A stretch of 64,000 nt of DNA, from assembly GCF_001956915.1 (NCBI RefSeq), contig NZ_MLJO01000001.1:62001-126000 (forward strand), given 5' to 3'. Positions 1-9,538 of the stretch are shown in pieces (position 1 is the stretch's first letter; each line of letters begins with the position of its first letter). A program made the position numbers and the translations under genes. Below the pieces are notes generated by a model. It was not told the origin of the DNA, searched no databases, and worked only from the letters and a program-made list of their open reading frames with translations. The DNA is from Intrasporangium flavum (GTDB lineage Bacteria > Actinomycetota > Actinomycetes > Actinomycetales > Dermatophilaceae).

Positions 1-278
1 GAACGAGGCCCACGGGGCCCGCGACTGTGATGTTCGACCAGACACCGGGGTCTGCTTCCACCCGCGTCGCAGCCGAAGTAGGGTCGGTTCATGGAACCCC
101 GTCCTCCGGGGTGCGGCATCCGGGTATGACCAGTGGGTCAGTGCTCCGGCGCCGGACCGGAGGCGTGATCGAGCGGAAGGGGTGGTGCCGACCCGACAGT
201 GGGCCGGCCCCCGCGTGGCCCGGCCCGTACCGCATGTCTGCGCCGCACGAAGAAGCCGTGCGCGATCAAGGAGGAACC
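1..278. other. Region upstream of hpf
   Basis: No complete gene is supported here. Frame 1 closes with a TGA at 28-30 after nine codons, which could be the last residues of an upstream gene (a ComF-type phosphoribosyltransferase often precedes hpf in actinobacteria, but too little remains to say). A small hairpin, ACCCCG (96-101), five-base loop, CGGGGT (107-112), may end that upstream gene. TAGGGT (79-84) and TATGAC (124-129) are possible -10 elements for hpf. The frame of hpf stays open upstream to base 27, but codons before 279 do not resemble the HPF family. Confidence 0.5.
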
Positions 279-914
279 GTGGAGATCGTCGTCACTGGGC
301 GTCACGTCCAGATCCCCGACCGATTCCGTCAGCAGCTGGACGAGCGACTGGCCAAGGTGCCCGCGCTCGCCCCGAAGGTGCACCGCATCGATGTCGTCGT
401 CACCCACGAGCGGGTCGCCCGAGGGTCCGAGAAGGTCGAGATCACGTGCCGGGCCAAGGGCCCCGTCATCCGTGCCGAGGCCTGTCTCGACGACAAGTAC
501 GCCGCGCTCGACGCGGCCGTCGACAAGCTCATGGATCGGTTGCGGCGCCTGCACGACAAGCGGAAGGTGAGCCGGGGACGCCGGGTCCCCGAGTCGGTGG
601 CACAGGCGACGGCACGCATCGACGCCGCGGGCGAGCCCGCCGCGCTCGACACGGCCCCCGACGACGGACGCATCGACGACCTCGACCGGTTCGGCGCGCT
701 CGGCAACAGCCCGATCGAGGTGCGCGAGAAGGTCCACACCGCCGCGCCGATGTCCCTCGAGGACGCCGTCAACCAGATGGAGCTCGTCGGCCACGACTTC
801 TTCCTCTTCCACGACGCCGACACCGACCGCCCGAGCGTCGTCTACCGGCGCCGCGGCTGGAGCTACGGCGTCCTGCACCTGGAGACCGACCAGGAGGTCG
901 CGGCGGCCGGCTGA
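279..914 (+). CDS. hpf: Long-form ribosome hibernation-promoting factor HPF/RaiA
   Basis: Predicted cytosolic factor that binds 30S subunits and, in its long form, dimerises 70S ribosomes into inactive 100S particles in stationary phase. The 211-aa product starts with VEIVVTGRHVQIPDRF, the beta-strand opening of the S30AE domain (residues about 1-105). A variable linker follows, then a C-terminal dimerisation domain (about 150-211) with the typical DFFLFHDADT and VVYRRRGWSYGVL segments. The GTG start at 279 was chosen because AAGGAGG lies at 268-274, five bases upstream, and because homology begins there; the frame is open further upstream without family resemblance. A strong hairpin follows the gene. 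In many actinobacteria hpf lies just upstream of secA; here two genes intervene. Confidence 0.93.
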   Translation: MEIVVTGRHVQIPDRFRQQLDERLAKVPALAPKVHRIDVVVTHERVARGSEKVEITCRAKGPVIRAEACLDDKYAALDAAVDKLMDRLRRLHDKRKVSRGRRVPESVAQATARIDAAGEPAALDTAPDDGRIDDLDRFGALGNSPIEVREKVHTAAPMSLEDAVNQMELVGHDFFLFHDADTDRPSVVYRRRGWSYGVLHLETDQEVAAAG

Positions 915-936
915 GGCCCGACTGCACCCGTGGCAC

Positions 937-970
937 CGGGGCGCCGTCCGCACGAGCGGGCGGCGCCCCG
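937..970 (+). terminator. Hairpin terminator after hpf
   Basis: CGGGGCGCCGTCCG (937-950) pairs with CGGGCGGCGCCCCG (957-970) across a six-base loop with one G-T mismatch. There is no T-run, as is usual in this GC-rich genome. It separates hpf from the response regulator. Confidence 0.6.
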
Positions 971-1071
971 TCGCGTGTCCGGCGCGGGTCCGGCACCAGT
1001 CCGTCGCGGGTCCGGTCCGCCCGGCCACGCGACTCGTGCGCGCGGCGTCGTGCGTTGTCGCCGTGCTTTGA

Positions 1072-1077
1072 CAGGAT
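1072..1077 (+). promoter_or_regulatory. Candidate -10 element, leaderless start of response regulator
   Basis: CAGGAT ends six bases before the GTG start at 1084, which would place transcription initiation on the start codon. No convincing -35 element is visible at standard spacing. Confidence 0.4.
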
Positions 1078-1083
1078 GGGCAG

Positions 1084-1767
1084 GTGAACCCGCCGCCGGA
1101 CGTGATCCGTGTCCTCATCGTCGACGACCACGCGCTCTACCGCCGCGGGCTGCAGACCGTCCTGGAGACCGAGGACGGCATCCAGGTCGTCGGGGAGGCC
1201 GCCGACGGCGTCGAGGCCGTCAGCGTCGCCGAGGAGAAGGCGCCCGACGTCATCGTCATGGACGTCAGCATGCCCAAGCGCGGCGGCATCGAGGCCTGCC
1301 GTGCGATCAAGGCACGGATGCCCTCGGCGCGCATCCTCATGCTGACGAGCTCGGACGAGGAGGCCAACCTCTTCGAGGCGGTCCGGGCCGGCGCCAACGG
1401 CTACCTGCTCAAGGACGTGCCGCCCGAGGAGGTGGCCGACGGCATCCGCCGGCTGCACGACGGGCAGTCGCTCGTCTCGCCGATGATGGCCGCCAAGCTG
1501 CTCAGCGAGTTCAAGCAGATCAGCGAGCGCGACGTCCCCGCCGCCCCGACACCCGGTCTCGAGCTGCCCCGCCTCACCGACCGCGAGCTGCAGATCCTCA
1601 CCCGGGTGGCCAAGGGCAAGCTCAACCGCGAGATCGCCAGCGACCTGTTCATCTCGGAGAACACGGTGCGCAACCACATCCGCAACATCCTCGACAAGCT
1701 GCAGATGCACTCGCGGATGGAGGCGGCGATGTACGCCGTGCGCCAGCGGCTCATCGACCCCGACTGA
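1084..1767 (+). CDS. NarL/FixJ-type response regulator, LuxR HTH output
   Basis: 227-aa two-component DNA-binding regulator. The receiver domain (about 8-125) opens with VLIVDDHALYRRGL; the phosphoacceptor is Asp60 in VIVMDVSMP and the conserved Lys is about residue 110 in YLLKDVPP. A LuxR-type helix-turn-helix occupies about 160-220, with LTDRELQIL and the recognition segment ENTVRNHIRNIL. No histidine kinase lies beside it, so its partner must be elsewhere. The GTG start is supported by the domain boundary and by a -10-like hexamer immediately upstream. The regulated genes cannot be told from the sequence. Confidence 0.9.
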   Translation: MNPPPDVIRVLIVDDHALYRRGLQTVLETEDGIQVVGEAADGVEAVSVAEEKAPDVIVMDVSMPKRGGIEACRAIKARMPSARILMLTSSDEEANLFEAVRAGANGYLLKDVPPEEVADGIRRLHDGQSLVSPMMAAKLLSEFKQISERDVPAAPTPGLELPRLTDRELQILTRVAKGKLNREIASDLFISENTVRNHIRNILDKLQMHSRMEAAMYAVRQRLIDPD

Positions 1768-1809
1768 CGACCCGACCCCGACTGATCTCGATCCCGACGA
1801 GGACCTTCC

Positions 1810-3027
1810 GTGACCGCTGCCCCGCGCCGGCTGACGCGCGCCCAGGCCCGACGCGTCGCCATCGCCGCGCAGGGCTTCCTCGACCCGCGCCCCGAGCCGT
1901 TCGCCGCGACGATGCGCCACGTCCAGCGCGTCATCGACCGCGTCGGCGTCATCCAGATCGACAGCGTCAACGTGCTCGCGCGCAGCCAGTACCTCCCGCT
2001 CTTCTCCCGCCTCGGCCCCTACGACACGGCGCTGCTCGACCGCGCCCGCGACCGCGCGCCCCGGCGCCTCGTCGAGTACTGGGCCCACGAGGCCAGCCTC
2101 ATCCCGCCGTCCACGTGGCCCTTGCTCGACCCGCGCATGCGCGCCGCCGCCGAGAAGGCCTGGGGCGGCATGCGGCGCATCCTCGCCGAACGCCCGGACT
2201 TCGTCGACGTCGTCGAGGCCGAGGTCGTGGCCCGCGGGCCCATGACGGCGCGCGAGGTCGAGGCCGCCCTCGAGCACGACCAGCCCCGCCGGAAGGACCA
2301 CTGGGGCTGGAACTGGTCGGAGGTCAAGCAGGCCCTCGAGTACCTCTTCTGGGCCGGGCGCATCAGCTCGGCCGGGCGCACGACGCAGTTCGAGCGCCGG
2401 TACGCCTCGCTGGCCGCCACGGCCCCGCCGCCCGAGCGTCCCGCGTGGACGCAGCGGCCCGGCCCCGACGCCGACCCCGACCGGTACCTCGAGCTCGTCC
2501 GCATCGCGGCCCGCGCCCACGGCGTCGGCACCGAGCTGTGCCTGGCCGACTACTTCCGGATCAAGCGCGAGGACGCCCGTCCCGCCATCGCGCGCCTCGT
2601 CGCCGACGGCGAGCTCGTCCCGGTCGAGGTGCCCGGCTGGCGTCCGGCGTGGCTGCACGCCGAGGCCCGCCTGCCCCGACGCGTCCACGCCGAGGCGCTC
2701 GTCAGCCCCTTCGACTCGCTGGTGTGGCAGCGCGAGCGGATCCACGACCTCTGGGACTTCCACTACCGCATCGAGATCTACACCCCGGCCCACCAGCGGG
2801 TGCACGGCTACTACGTCCTGCCCTTCCTGCACGGCGAGGCCCTCGTCGCGCGGTGCGACCTCAAGGCCGACCGGGCCGGCGGCGTCCTGCGCTGCCCACG
2901 CGTCACCTGGGAGCCCGGGGCACCGGCCGAGGCGAGGCCCGCGCTGGTGCGCAACCTCGAGTCGATGGCGCAGTGGCTGGGGCTCGGGCGGGTCGACCTG
3001 CCGAGCGGCTGGGCCGACGCTCCGTGA
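1810..3027 (+). CDS. YcaQ-family winged-helix protein (interstrand-crosslink DNA glycosylase-like)
   Basis: 405-aa protein of the winged-helix/YcaQ family. E. coli YcaQ is a DNA glycosylase that unhooks interstrand crosslinks, and Streptomyces AlkZ is a relative that gives self-resistance to a crosslinking natural product. Family signatures are VIQIDSVNVLARSQY near residue 40, which contains the QxD catalytic motif (Gln-Ile-Asp), and a C-terminal part with SPFDSLVWQRER and YVLPFLHGEALVARCDLKADR. The GTG start at 1810 lies 43 bases after the response regulator stop, so the two could be co-transcribed. Assignment to the family is firm; glycosylase activity is inferred from the family. Confidence 0.85.
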   Translation: MTAAPRRLTRAQARRVAIAAQGFLDPRPEPFAATMRHVQRVIDRVGVIQIDSVNVLARSQYLPLFSRLGPYDTALLDRARDRAPRRLVEYWAHEASLIPPSTWPLLDPRMRAAAEKAWGGMRRILAERPDFVDVVEAEVVARGPMTAREVEAALEHDQPRRKDHWGWNWSEVKQALEYLFWAGRISSAGRTTQFERRYASLAATAPPPERPAWTQRPGPDADPDRYLELVRIAARAHGVGTELCLADYFRIKREDARPAIARLVADGELVPVEVPGWRPAWLHAEARLPRRVHAEALVSPFDSLVWQRERIHDLWDFHYRIEIYTPAHQRVHGYYVLPFLHGEALVARCDLKADRAGGVLRCPRVTWEPGAPAEARPALVRNLESMAQWLGLGRVDLPSGWADAP

Positions 3028-3094
3028 GGCGACCGTGACCGGTTCGGAACCGAGCCGGTCCGGTGTGCGTTGGTCGGAGAGTCGGAAGGGCGGC

Positions 3095-3150
3095 TAGCCT
3101 AGGCGGGTCCCGTGACGTACCACGGGCGATGGAGCCCGCCCACCGGGCGA
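3095..3150 (+). promoter_or_regulatory. secA promoter and structured leader
   Basis: A -10-like TAGCCT lies at 3095-3100, with a weak -35 candidate TTGGTC at 3070-3075 (19-base spacer). Two short hairpins follow before the secA start: CCCGTG (3109-3114) with CACGGG (3121-3126), and GCCCG (3136-3140) with CGGGC (3146-3150). The ATG is at 3184, so the leader would be about 75-80 bases. Confidence 0.45.
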
Positions 3151-3183
3151 GCCCACACGTTCAGTCGGGAGTGAGATCACCAG

Positions 3184-6000
<2,817 letters not shown>

Positions 6001-6020
6001 CACGCGGCGAACCACACGCG

Positions 6021-6073
6021 ACGAACACCACGCGGGCCCCGACCACTTCGGTCGGGGCCCGCGGCGTGTTCGT
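6021..6073. terminator. Long bidirectional hairpin between secA and the DUF6459 gene
   Basis: The core stem CGCGGGCCCCGACC (6031-6044) pairs perfectly with 6050-6063 around ACTTC. An outer stem ACGAACAC (6021-6028) pairs with GTGTTCGT (6066-6073). It lies between two converging genes and can end transcription from both sides. Confidence 0.75.
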
Positions 6074-6129
6074 GGTGCTGCTCGTCGTGCGGGTCAGTTC
6101 GTGGCGCCTTTGCCGGCGTCCGCGCCGCC

Positions 6130-6657
6130 TCAGCCGATCGTGAGGGCGGTGACGACCCAGCGGCCGTCGAGGCCCTCGAGGCGGAGCGCCAGCGCGCGCA
6201 CCCGGCCGTGCGAGAGCACGACGGCGCAGGCCTCGACGACCCCGTCGCGCGGCTCGCAGACCCGGACGCGGCGCACGATCGCCGGGCGTCTGGGACCGGG
6301 CGTGCGACGGCGGCCCGCGACCATGCCCTGGCGGGCGAGCACCGAGTAGGTCGCGGGGCTCGTGTGCCGGATCAGCTGCGGGGCCGGGCGCTGTCCGGAG
6401 ACGACCTCGACGACGGCCTGGGACAGCTTGGCCACGAACGCCGTGGCGTCGGGCAGCTGGCTCGTGCGCGTGGGGCGGCGGCCGAAGTCGTCGTCCTCGC
6501 GGGCTCCGAAGAAGTCGAGCGCGAGCGCGTCCTGGGCGTAGGGCTGCTCGCCCTGCCAGGCCTCGTCGGCGGAGATGACGGCCGGTGCCGTCTGGGGCAG
6601 GGCCCGCACGGTGAAGCCGTCGGGGAGGGTGGCTCTGGGGGTCGACACGGTGATCAC
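6130..6657 (-). CDS. DUF6459 (Rv3235-like) family protein
   Basis: 175-aa protein of unknown function. It resembles the actinobacterial DUF6459 family found near secA: a C-terminal alpha/beta region with RVRVCEPRDGVVEACAVV and LRLEGLDGRWVVTAL, preceded by a basic segment. There is no signal peptide or membrane segment. The GTG start (6657-6655) overlaps the TGA of the LysM gene upstream on the same strand in a GTGA arrangement, so translation is probably coupled. In this phylum members accompany secA/hpf, but no role is established. The family call is from memory of the conserved C-terminus and neighbourhood. Confidence 0.7.
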   Translation of the reverse strand: MITVSTPRATLPDGFTVRALPQTAPAVISADEAWQGEQPYAQDALALDFFGAREDDDFGRRPTRTSQLPDATAFVAKLSQAVVEVVSGQRPAPQLIRHTSPATYSVLARQGMVAGRRRTPGPRRPAIVRRVRVCEPRDGVVEACAVVLSHGRVRALALRLEGLDGRWVVTALTIG

Positions 6658-7628
6658 TCCTTCGGGACCAGGTGCTGGGTCGAGGTGCCGGCGGCCGGGG
6701 CGTCGGGGGCCGGCGGGACGAGCTGCTGTCCGGGGACGAGGAGGTCGGGGTCGCCGCCGATGACCTCGCGGTTGGCGGAGTACCAGCGGGGCCAGGCCCG
6801 GGCGACGTCGGCGTCCGACGCGCCCGGCCCCAGGTGGGCGCGCGCGATGCTCCAGAGCGAGTCGCCGCGGCGCACCGTGACGAGGCCGTGCGACACCGAC
6901 GACGGGCGCGGGCTCGGGGCCAGCAGCCGGCCCTGCTCACCGTCGGCGACGCGTACGGGCGCGGTGGGGCGGAAGCCGGGGGACAGGTTCGGGGACGGTT
7001 CGGCCGGGCGGGTGTGCGCACCCGACGCGGTCATCGCGGTGGCGGCCGGGGCAGCGGGGTCGGCGCTCGGCCGGAACCCCGGGCCCAGGGGTGCCGCGAC
7101 GGCGACCCGGTCGACGGTGGCGCTCGGACCCGACGGGCGGAACCCGGGGCTCATCACGGCCGACACCACGGCATCGGGGGCGTCGGGGGCAGCCAGGGCG
7201 CCCGGGCCGCCGGCGTGACCTCGCGCCGCCACGGGGGACCCACCGGCCGAGGAGACCGGGGCCGGCGGCAGCGCCAGCGACCCGACGGACGCCCCGAGCA
7301 GGAGGGTCAGCGCCTTGCGGACCGCGAGCGGCGTGACGCGGTCGGCCACGGTGGCCGCCAGCCGCCCGACGGCGCCCGGCACGAGGGCGATCAGGGCCAG
7401 CGCGGAGCCGACGGCGAGCCAGAGGGCGAGGGCGACCCCCAGCCAGGCGAGGCCGACGAGGACGAGGTCGTCCGGCCGCGCGGCGCCCGGTGCGCGGACG
7501 CCCTCGGTGGCCACCTCCACGAGCAGCCGGGCGGTGCCGGCGCTGACGAGGACCCCGGTCGCCGCCCACCCGGCCGCCAGGAGCCGTCTTCGGGCGGACG
7601 TCGTCGAGTGGTGCGTTCCCCTGTTCAT
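6654..7628 (-). CDS. Membrane-anchored LysM-domain protein
   Basis: 324-aa protein with hydrophobic segments near the N-terminus (about 15-40, 50-80 and 95-120) and a long Ala/Pro/Gly-rich exported or linker region. A single C-terminal LysM domain (about 245-310) contains VRRGDSLWSIARAHLG and DLLVPGQQLVPP, and is expected to bind peptidoglycan. The linker holds three copies of the element PGFRPS/T (MSPGFRPSGP, LGPGFRPSAD, LSPGFRPTAP). I chose the ATG at 7628 over the in-frame TTG at 7640 because the TTG lies inside the predicted -10 element. It is first in a two-gene unit with the DUF6459 gene, with which it overlaps. Confidence 0.8.
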   Translation of the reverse strand: MNRGTHHSTTSARRRLLAAGWAATGVLVSAGTARLLVEVATEGVRAPGAARPDDLVLVGLAWLGVALALWLAVGSALALIALVPGAVGRLAATVADRVTPLAVRKALTLLLGASVGSLALPPAPVSSAGGSPVAARGHAGGPGALAAPDAPDAVVSAVMSPGFRPSGPSATVDRVAVAAPLGPGFRPSADPAAPAATAMTASGAHTRPAEPSPNLSPGFRPTAPVRVADGEQGRLLAPSPRPSSVSHGLVTVRRGDSLWSIARAHLGPGASDADVARAWPRWYSANREVIGGDPDLLVPGQQLVPPAPDAPAAGTSTQHLVPKE

Positions 7629-7634
7629 GGACTC

Positions 7635-7663
7635 ATTCAATGCAGTTTGCCTTCGTTTGGCAA
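7635..7663 (-). promoter_or_regulatory. Sigma-70-like promoter of the LysM gene, leaderless
   Basis: On the minus strand, TTGCCA (7663-7658), a 17-base spacer and TTGAAT (7640-7635) place the start point exactly at the ATG (7628). The -35 overlaps an inverted repeat TTGCC-N7-GGCAA (7647-7663), a possible operator. The stretch is markedly more AT-rich than its surroundings. Confidence 0.65.
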
Positions 7664-7719
7664 CATTTGGAGTTCAGAACCTGTGGAAGGAGCGACTGGC
7701 GCGTGGGCCCAAGACGCGC

Positions 7720-7725
7720 CAGAGT
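7720..7725 (+). promoter_or_regulatory. Candidate -10 element, leaderless start of 7732 gene
   Basis: CAGAGT is placed so that initiation would fall on the ATG at 7732. The same hexamer at the same distance precedes the acyltransferase gene at 12826. No clear -35 is present. Confidence 0.45.
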
Positions 7726-7731
7726 GACCCC

Positions 7732-8280
7732 ATGCGATGGGACCGGCTCTTCGACGACCTCGAGGCACAGGCCGAGGCCGACGAGGCGCGCGCCCGTGTG
7801 GCAGAGGTCGCCGACCGCGTCCGCCGCGAGCGGGCCCAGCTCGACCTGCACACGCGCCTGCTCGCGCAGGTCGGTGGGGGAGCGCTGACCCTCCGACTGC
7901 CCGGCCGCGCTCTCACCGGCGCCCTGGCCGACGTCGGGCCGGACTGGCTGCTGGTCGAGCCGGCGGCCGACCGGCAGGTGCTCGTCGCCCTCGCCGCCGT
8001 CCGTTCGGTCACGGGGCTGGGGCGGGGCGCGCTCACGCCCTCGGTCGTCGCCAAGCGCTTCGGCCTCGGTGCCGCGCTGCGGGCCGTGAGCCGCGACCGC
8101 GTGCCGGTCGAGCTCGCCGACGTCGACGGGCGTCAGGCCACCGGCACCATCGACGTCGTCGGTGCCGACCACCTCGAGCTGGCCGAGCACGCCGCCGACG
8201 AGCCGCGGCGCCGGGACAACGTCACCGGCTCGGTCGTCGTGCCGTTCGCGGCGCTGGGCACGGTGCGGCGACTCGCCTGA
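7732..8280 (+). CDS. Conserved hypothetical protein with coiled-coil N-terminus
   Basis: 182-aa soluble protein I do not recognise as a characterised family. The first ~50 residues are a charged helix (MRWDRLFDDLEAQAEADEAR...), likely a coiled coil. The rest is beta-rich, with repeats of the pattern 'aliphatic strand, Asp-Gly turn, aliphatic strand' (DWLLVEPAADRQVLVAL, PVELADVDGRQATGTIDVV), consistent with an Sm-like or small beta-barrel fold. The ATG at 7732 is preferred to upstream in-frame codons because of the -10-like element before it and the sensible domain start. It converges with the HTH gene, 15 bases apart. Such genes commonly sit near excisionase-like HTH genes in this group (recollection, not shown here). 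Confidence 0.7.
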   Translation: MRWDRLFDDLEAQAEADEARARVAEVADRVRRERAQLDLHTRLLAQVGGGALTLRLPGRALTGALADVGPDWLLVEPAADRQVLVALAAVRSVTGLGRGALTPSVVAKRFGLGAALRAVSRDRVPVELADVDGRQATGTIDVVGADHLELAEHAADEPRRRDNVTGSVVVPFAALGTVRRLA

Positions 8281-8295
8281 GCGGGTCGCCGGCGG

Positions 8296-8526
8296 TCAGT
8301 CCTCCTCGCCGGCCCCGCCGAACGGGTGGGACTTCACAAAGGTGCGCGTCTCGGCGTACATCCGCTGGATGTAGCCCTCGAGCTCGGTCGCCTCGACGCG
8401 CCACTGGCCGCGACCGCCGATCTTGATGGCCGGAAGCTCGCCGGAGCGCACGAGCGCGTAGGCCTGGGCAGAGGAGATGTTGAGGATCTCGGAGACCTCG
8501 GCGAGCTGCAGGAACCGCTGGGCCAC
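8296..8526 (-). CDS. Small MerR/excisionase-family helix-turn-helix protein
   Basis: 76-aa single-domain DNA-binding protein. Winged-helix HTH features are LQLAEVSEILNISSAQAYALVRSGELPAIKIGG, then the wing residues GRGQWRVEATELEGYI, as in the HTH_17 (excisionase/BldC-like) family. It is shorter than phage excisionases with partner domains, and no integrase or phage gene is nearby, so a chromosomal regulatory or nucleoid role is more likely than recombination. The GTG start at 8526 has a good ribosome binding site (AGGAG, minus strand 8536-8532) five bases upstream. The frame continues open upstream without resemblance to the family. Confidence 0.82.
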   Translation of the reverse strand: MAQRFLQLAEVSEILNISSAQAYALVRSGELPAIKIGGRGQWRVEATELEGYIQRMYAETRTFVKSHPFGGAGEED

Positions 8527-8875
8527 GTCCGCTCCTAGTCGTGTCGGCGGTCGGGAGAACCGCCTGGCTGTCGTGGGCGTCGGGTCGCGCCGACGGCGGG
8601 CCCGTCGACGGACGTCGTGGGCGCGCCGGGCGCCCGAGGTGCCCGTACCCGTCCCCGGCGGCTCGTACCCCGTACGCCCGGCATCCCCTGCAGCGACCGG
8701 GCGTCGGGTGCGGCTGCGTCCGACTGCCTCATGGTAGGTCCCGGTGCACCGCGTCGCTTGCGTTCGTCCACAGGTGTCGGTGCCGGCGCGCGGTCGGCGT
8801 CCGGGCTGGTGCAAGATGGTGCGCTGTGCCGGGTGTGTCCCGGATCGTCCACCGCACGCGACCACAGGGGGTCCC
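8527..8875. other. Divergent intergenic region, no gene
   Basis: This 349-base stretch separates the HTH gene (minus) from the CpaB-like gene (plus). Plus-strand CAAGAT (8812-8817) is a weak -10 candidate for the CpaB-like gene. Minus-strand TACCAT (8736-8731) is a candidate for the HTH gene with a leader of roughly 200 bases. Frames open across it are GC-driven and show no protein-like composition or ribosome binding site. Confidence 0.5.
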
Positions 8876-9538
8876 ATGTCCGAGCTGGCGCGTCCCGCCG
8901 CCAAACGACTCGAGCGACCGGGCTGGCGCGACAGCCGCCTCGTCATCGGCATCCTGCTCGTCGTCGTCGCGGCGACGCTCGGGGCCAAGGCCGTCGCGAG
9001 CGCCGACGACCGGGTGCCCGTCTGGGTGGCCGGGTCGGACCTCGTCGCGGGCGACCGCGTCGAGGCATCCTCGTTCGTGCGCGCCGACGTCCAGCTGGGC
9101 GACGGCACCTCGCCCTACCTCGGGGCCGACGCTCCCGCACCTGTCGGGTCCTACCTGCTGCGCGACGTGCGCGCGGGCGAGCTCGTGCCCTCCTCGGCCG
9201 TCGGCAGCGGCGACCAGGTCGACGTCCAGCGCGTCACCGTCCGTGCCGACTCCGCCTCGGCTCAGGGCCTGGCGCGCGGCTCCCGCGTCGACGTCTTCGT
9301 CACGCCGCGCACGACCACCGCCTCCGACGCCGCCGACGCGCGCACCACGCGCCTCATCGAGGGTGCCGCGGTGTCGGCGGTGCTGACGAGCCAGAGCGGC
9401 TTCGGCTCCGACGCCACGACCTCGGTCCAGCTGCTCGTGCCGAGCGGCAAGGTGCAGTCCCTCGTGGAGGCGGTCGACGCCGACGCCCACCTCACGCTCG
9501 TACCGGTCGCCGGCGCGGTCTCGGGTCCCGGCGCATGA
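8876..9538 (+). CDS. CpaB/RcpC-like SAF-domain protein
   Basis: 220-aa membrane-anchored protein with one N-terminal transmembrane helix (about 24-44, LVIGILLVVVAATLG), an extracytoplasmic SAF domain (about 48-110, VWVAGSDLVAGDRVEASSF and LRDVRAGELVPSSAV) and a C-terminal beta domain. CpaB/RcpC proteins belong to Flp/Tad pilus secretion systems. Here the only companion is the CpaE-like gene that overlaps it by four bases (ATGA), and no pilin, secretin or TadA/B/C gene is in the window. A role in a reduced Tad-like system or another envelope function is therefore open. The ATG at 8876 was chosen because the membrane anchor follows immediately. Confidence 0.78.
   Translation: MSELARPAAKRLERPGWRDSRLVIGILLVVVAATLGAKAVASADDRVPVWVAGSDLVAGDRVEASSFVRADVQLGDGTSPYLGADAPAPVGSYLLRDVRAGELVPSSAVGSGDQVDVQRVTVRADSASAQGLARGSRVDVFVTPRTTTASDAADARTTRLIEGAAVSAVLTSQSGFGSDATTSVQLLVPSGKVQSLVEAVDADAHLTLVPVAGAVSGPGA

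Noticed and set aside
1068-1073. TTGACA upstream of the response regulator as a -35 box
   Set aside because: It lies only 10 bases before the GTG, so a -10 and start point would fall inside the gene; the overlapping CAGGAT fits a leaderless start better.
7629-7640. TTG at 7640 as start of the LysM protein
   Set aside because: It lies inside the predicted -10 element and no ribosome binding site precedes it; ATG 7628 fits the start point.
8296-8526. Excisionase of an integrated element
   Set aside because: No integrase, attachment-site duplication or phage genes are nearby; stand-alone HTH proteins of this family are common chromosomal regulators.
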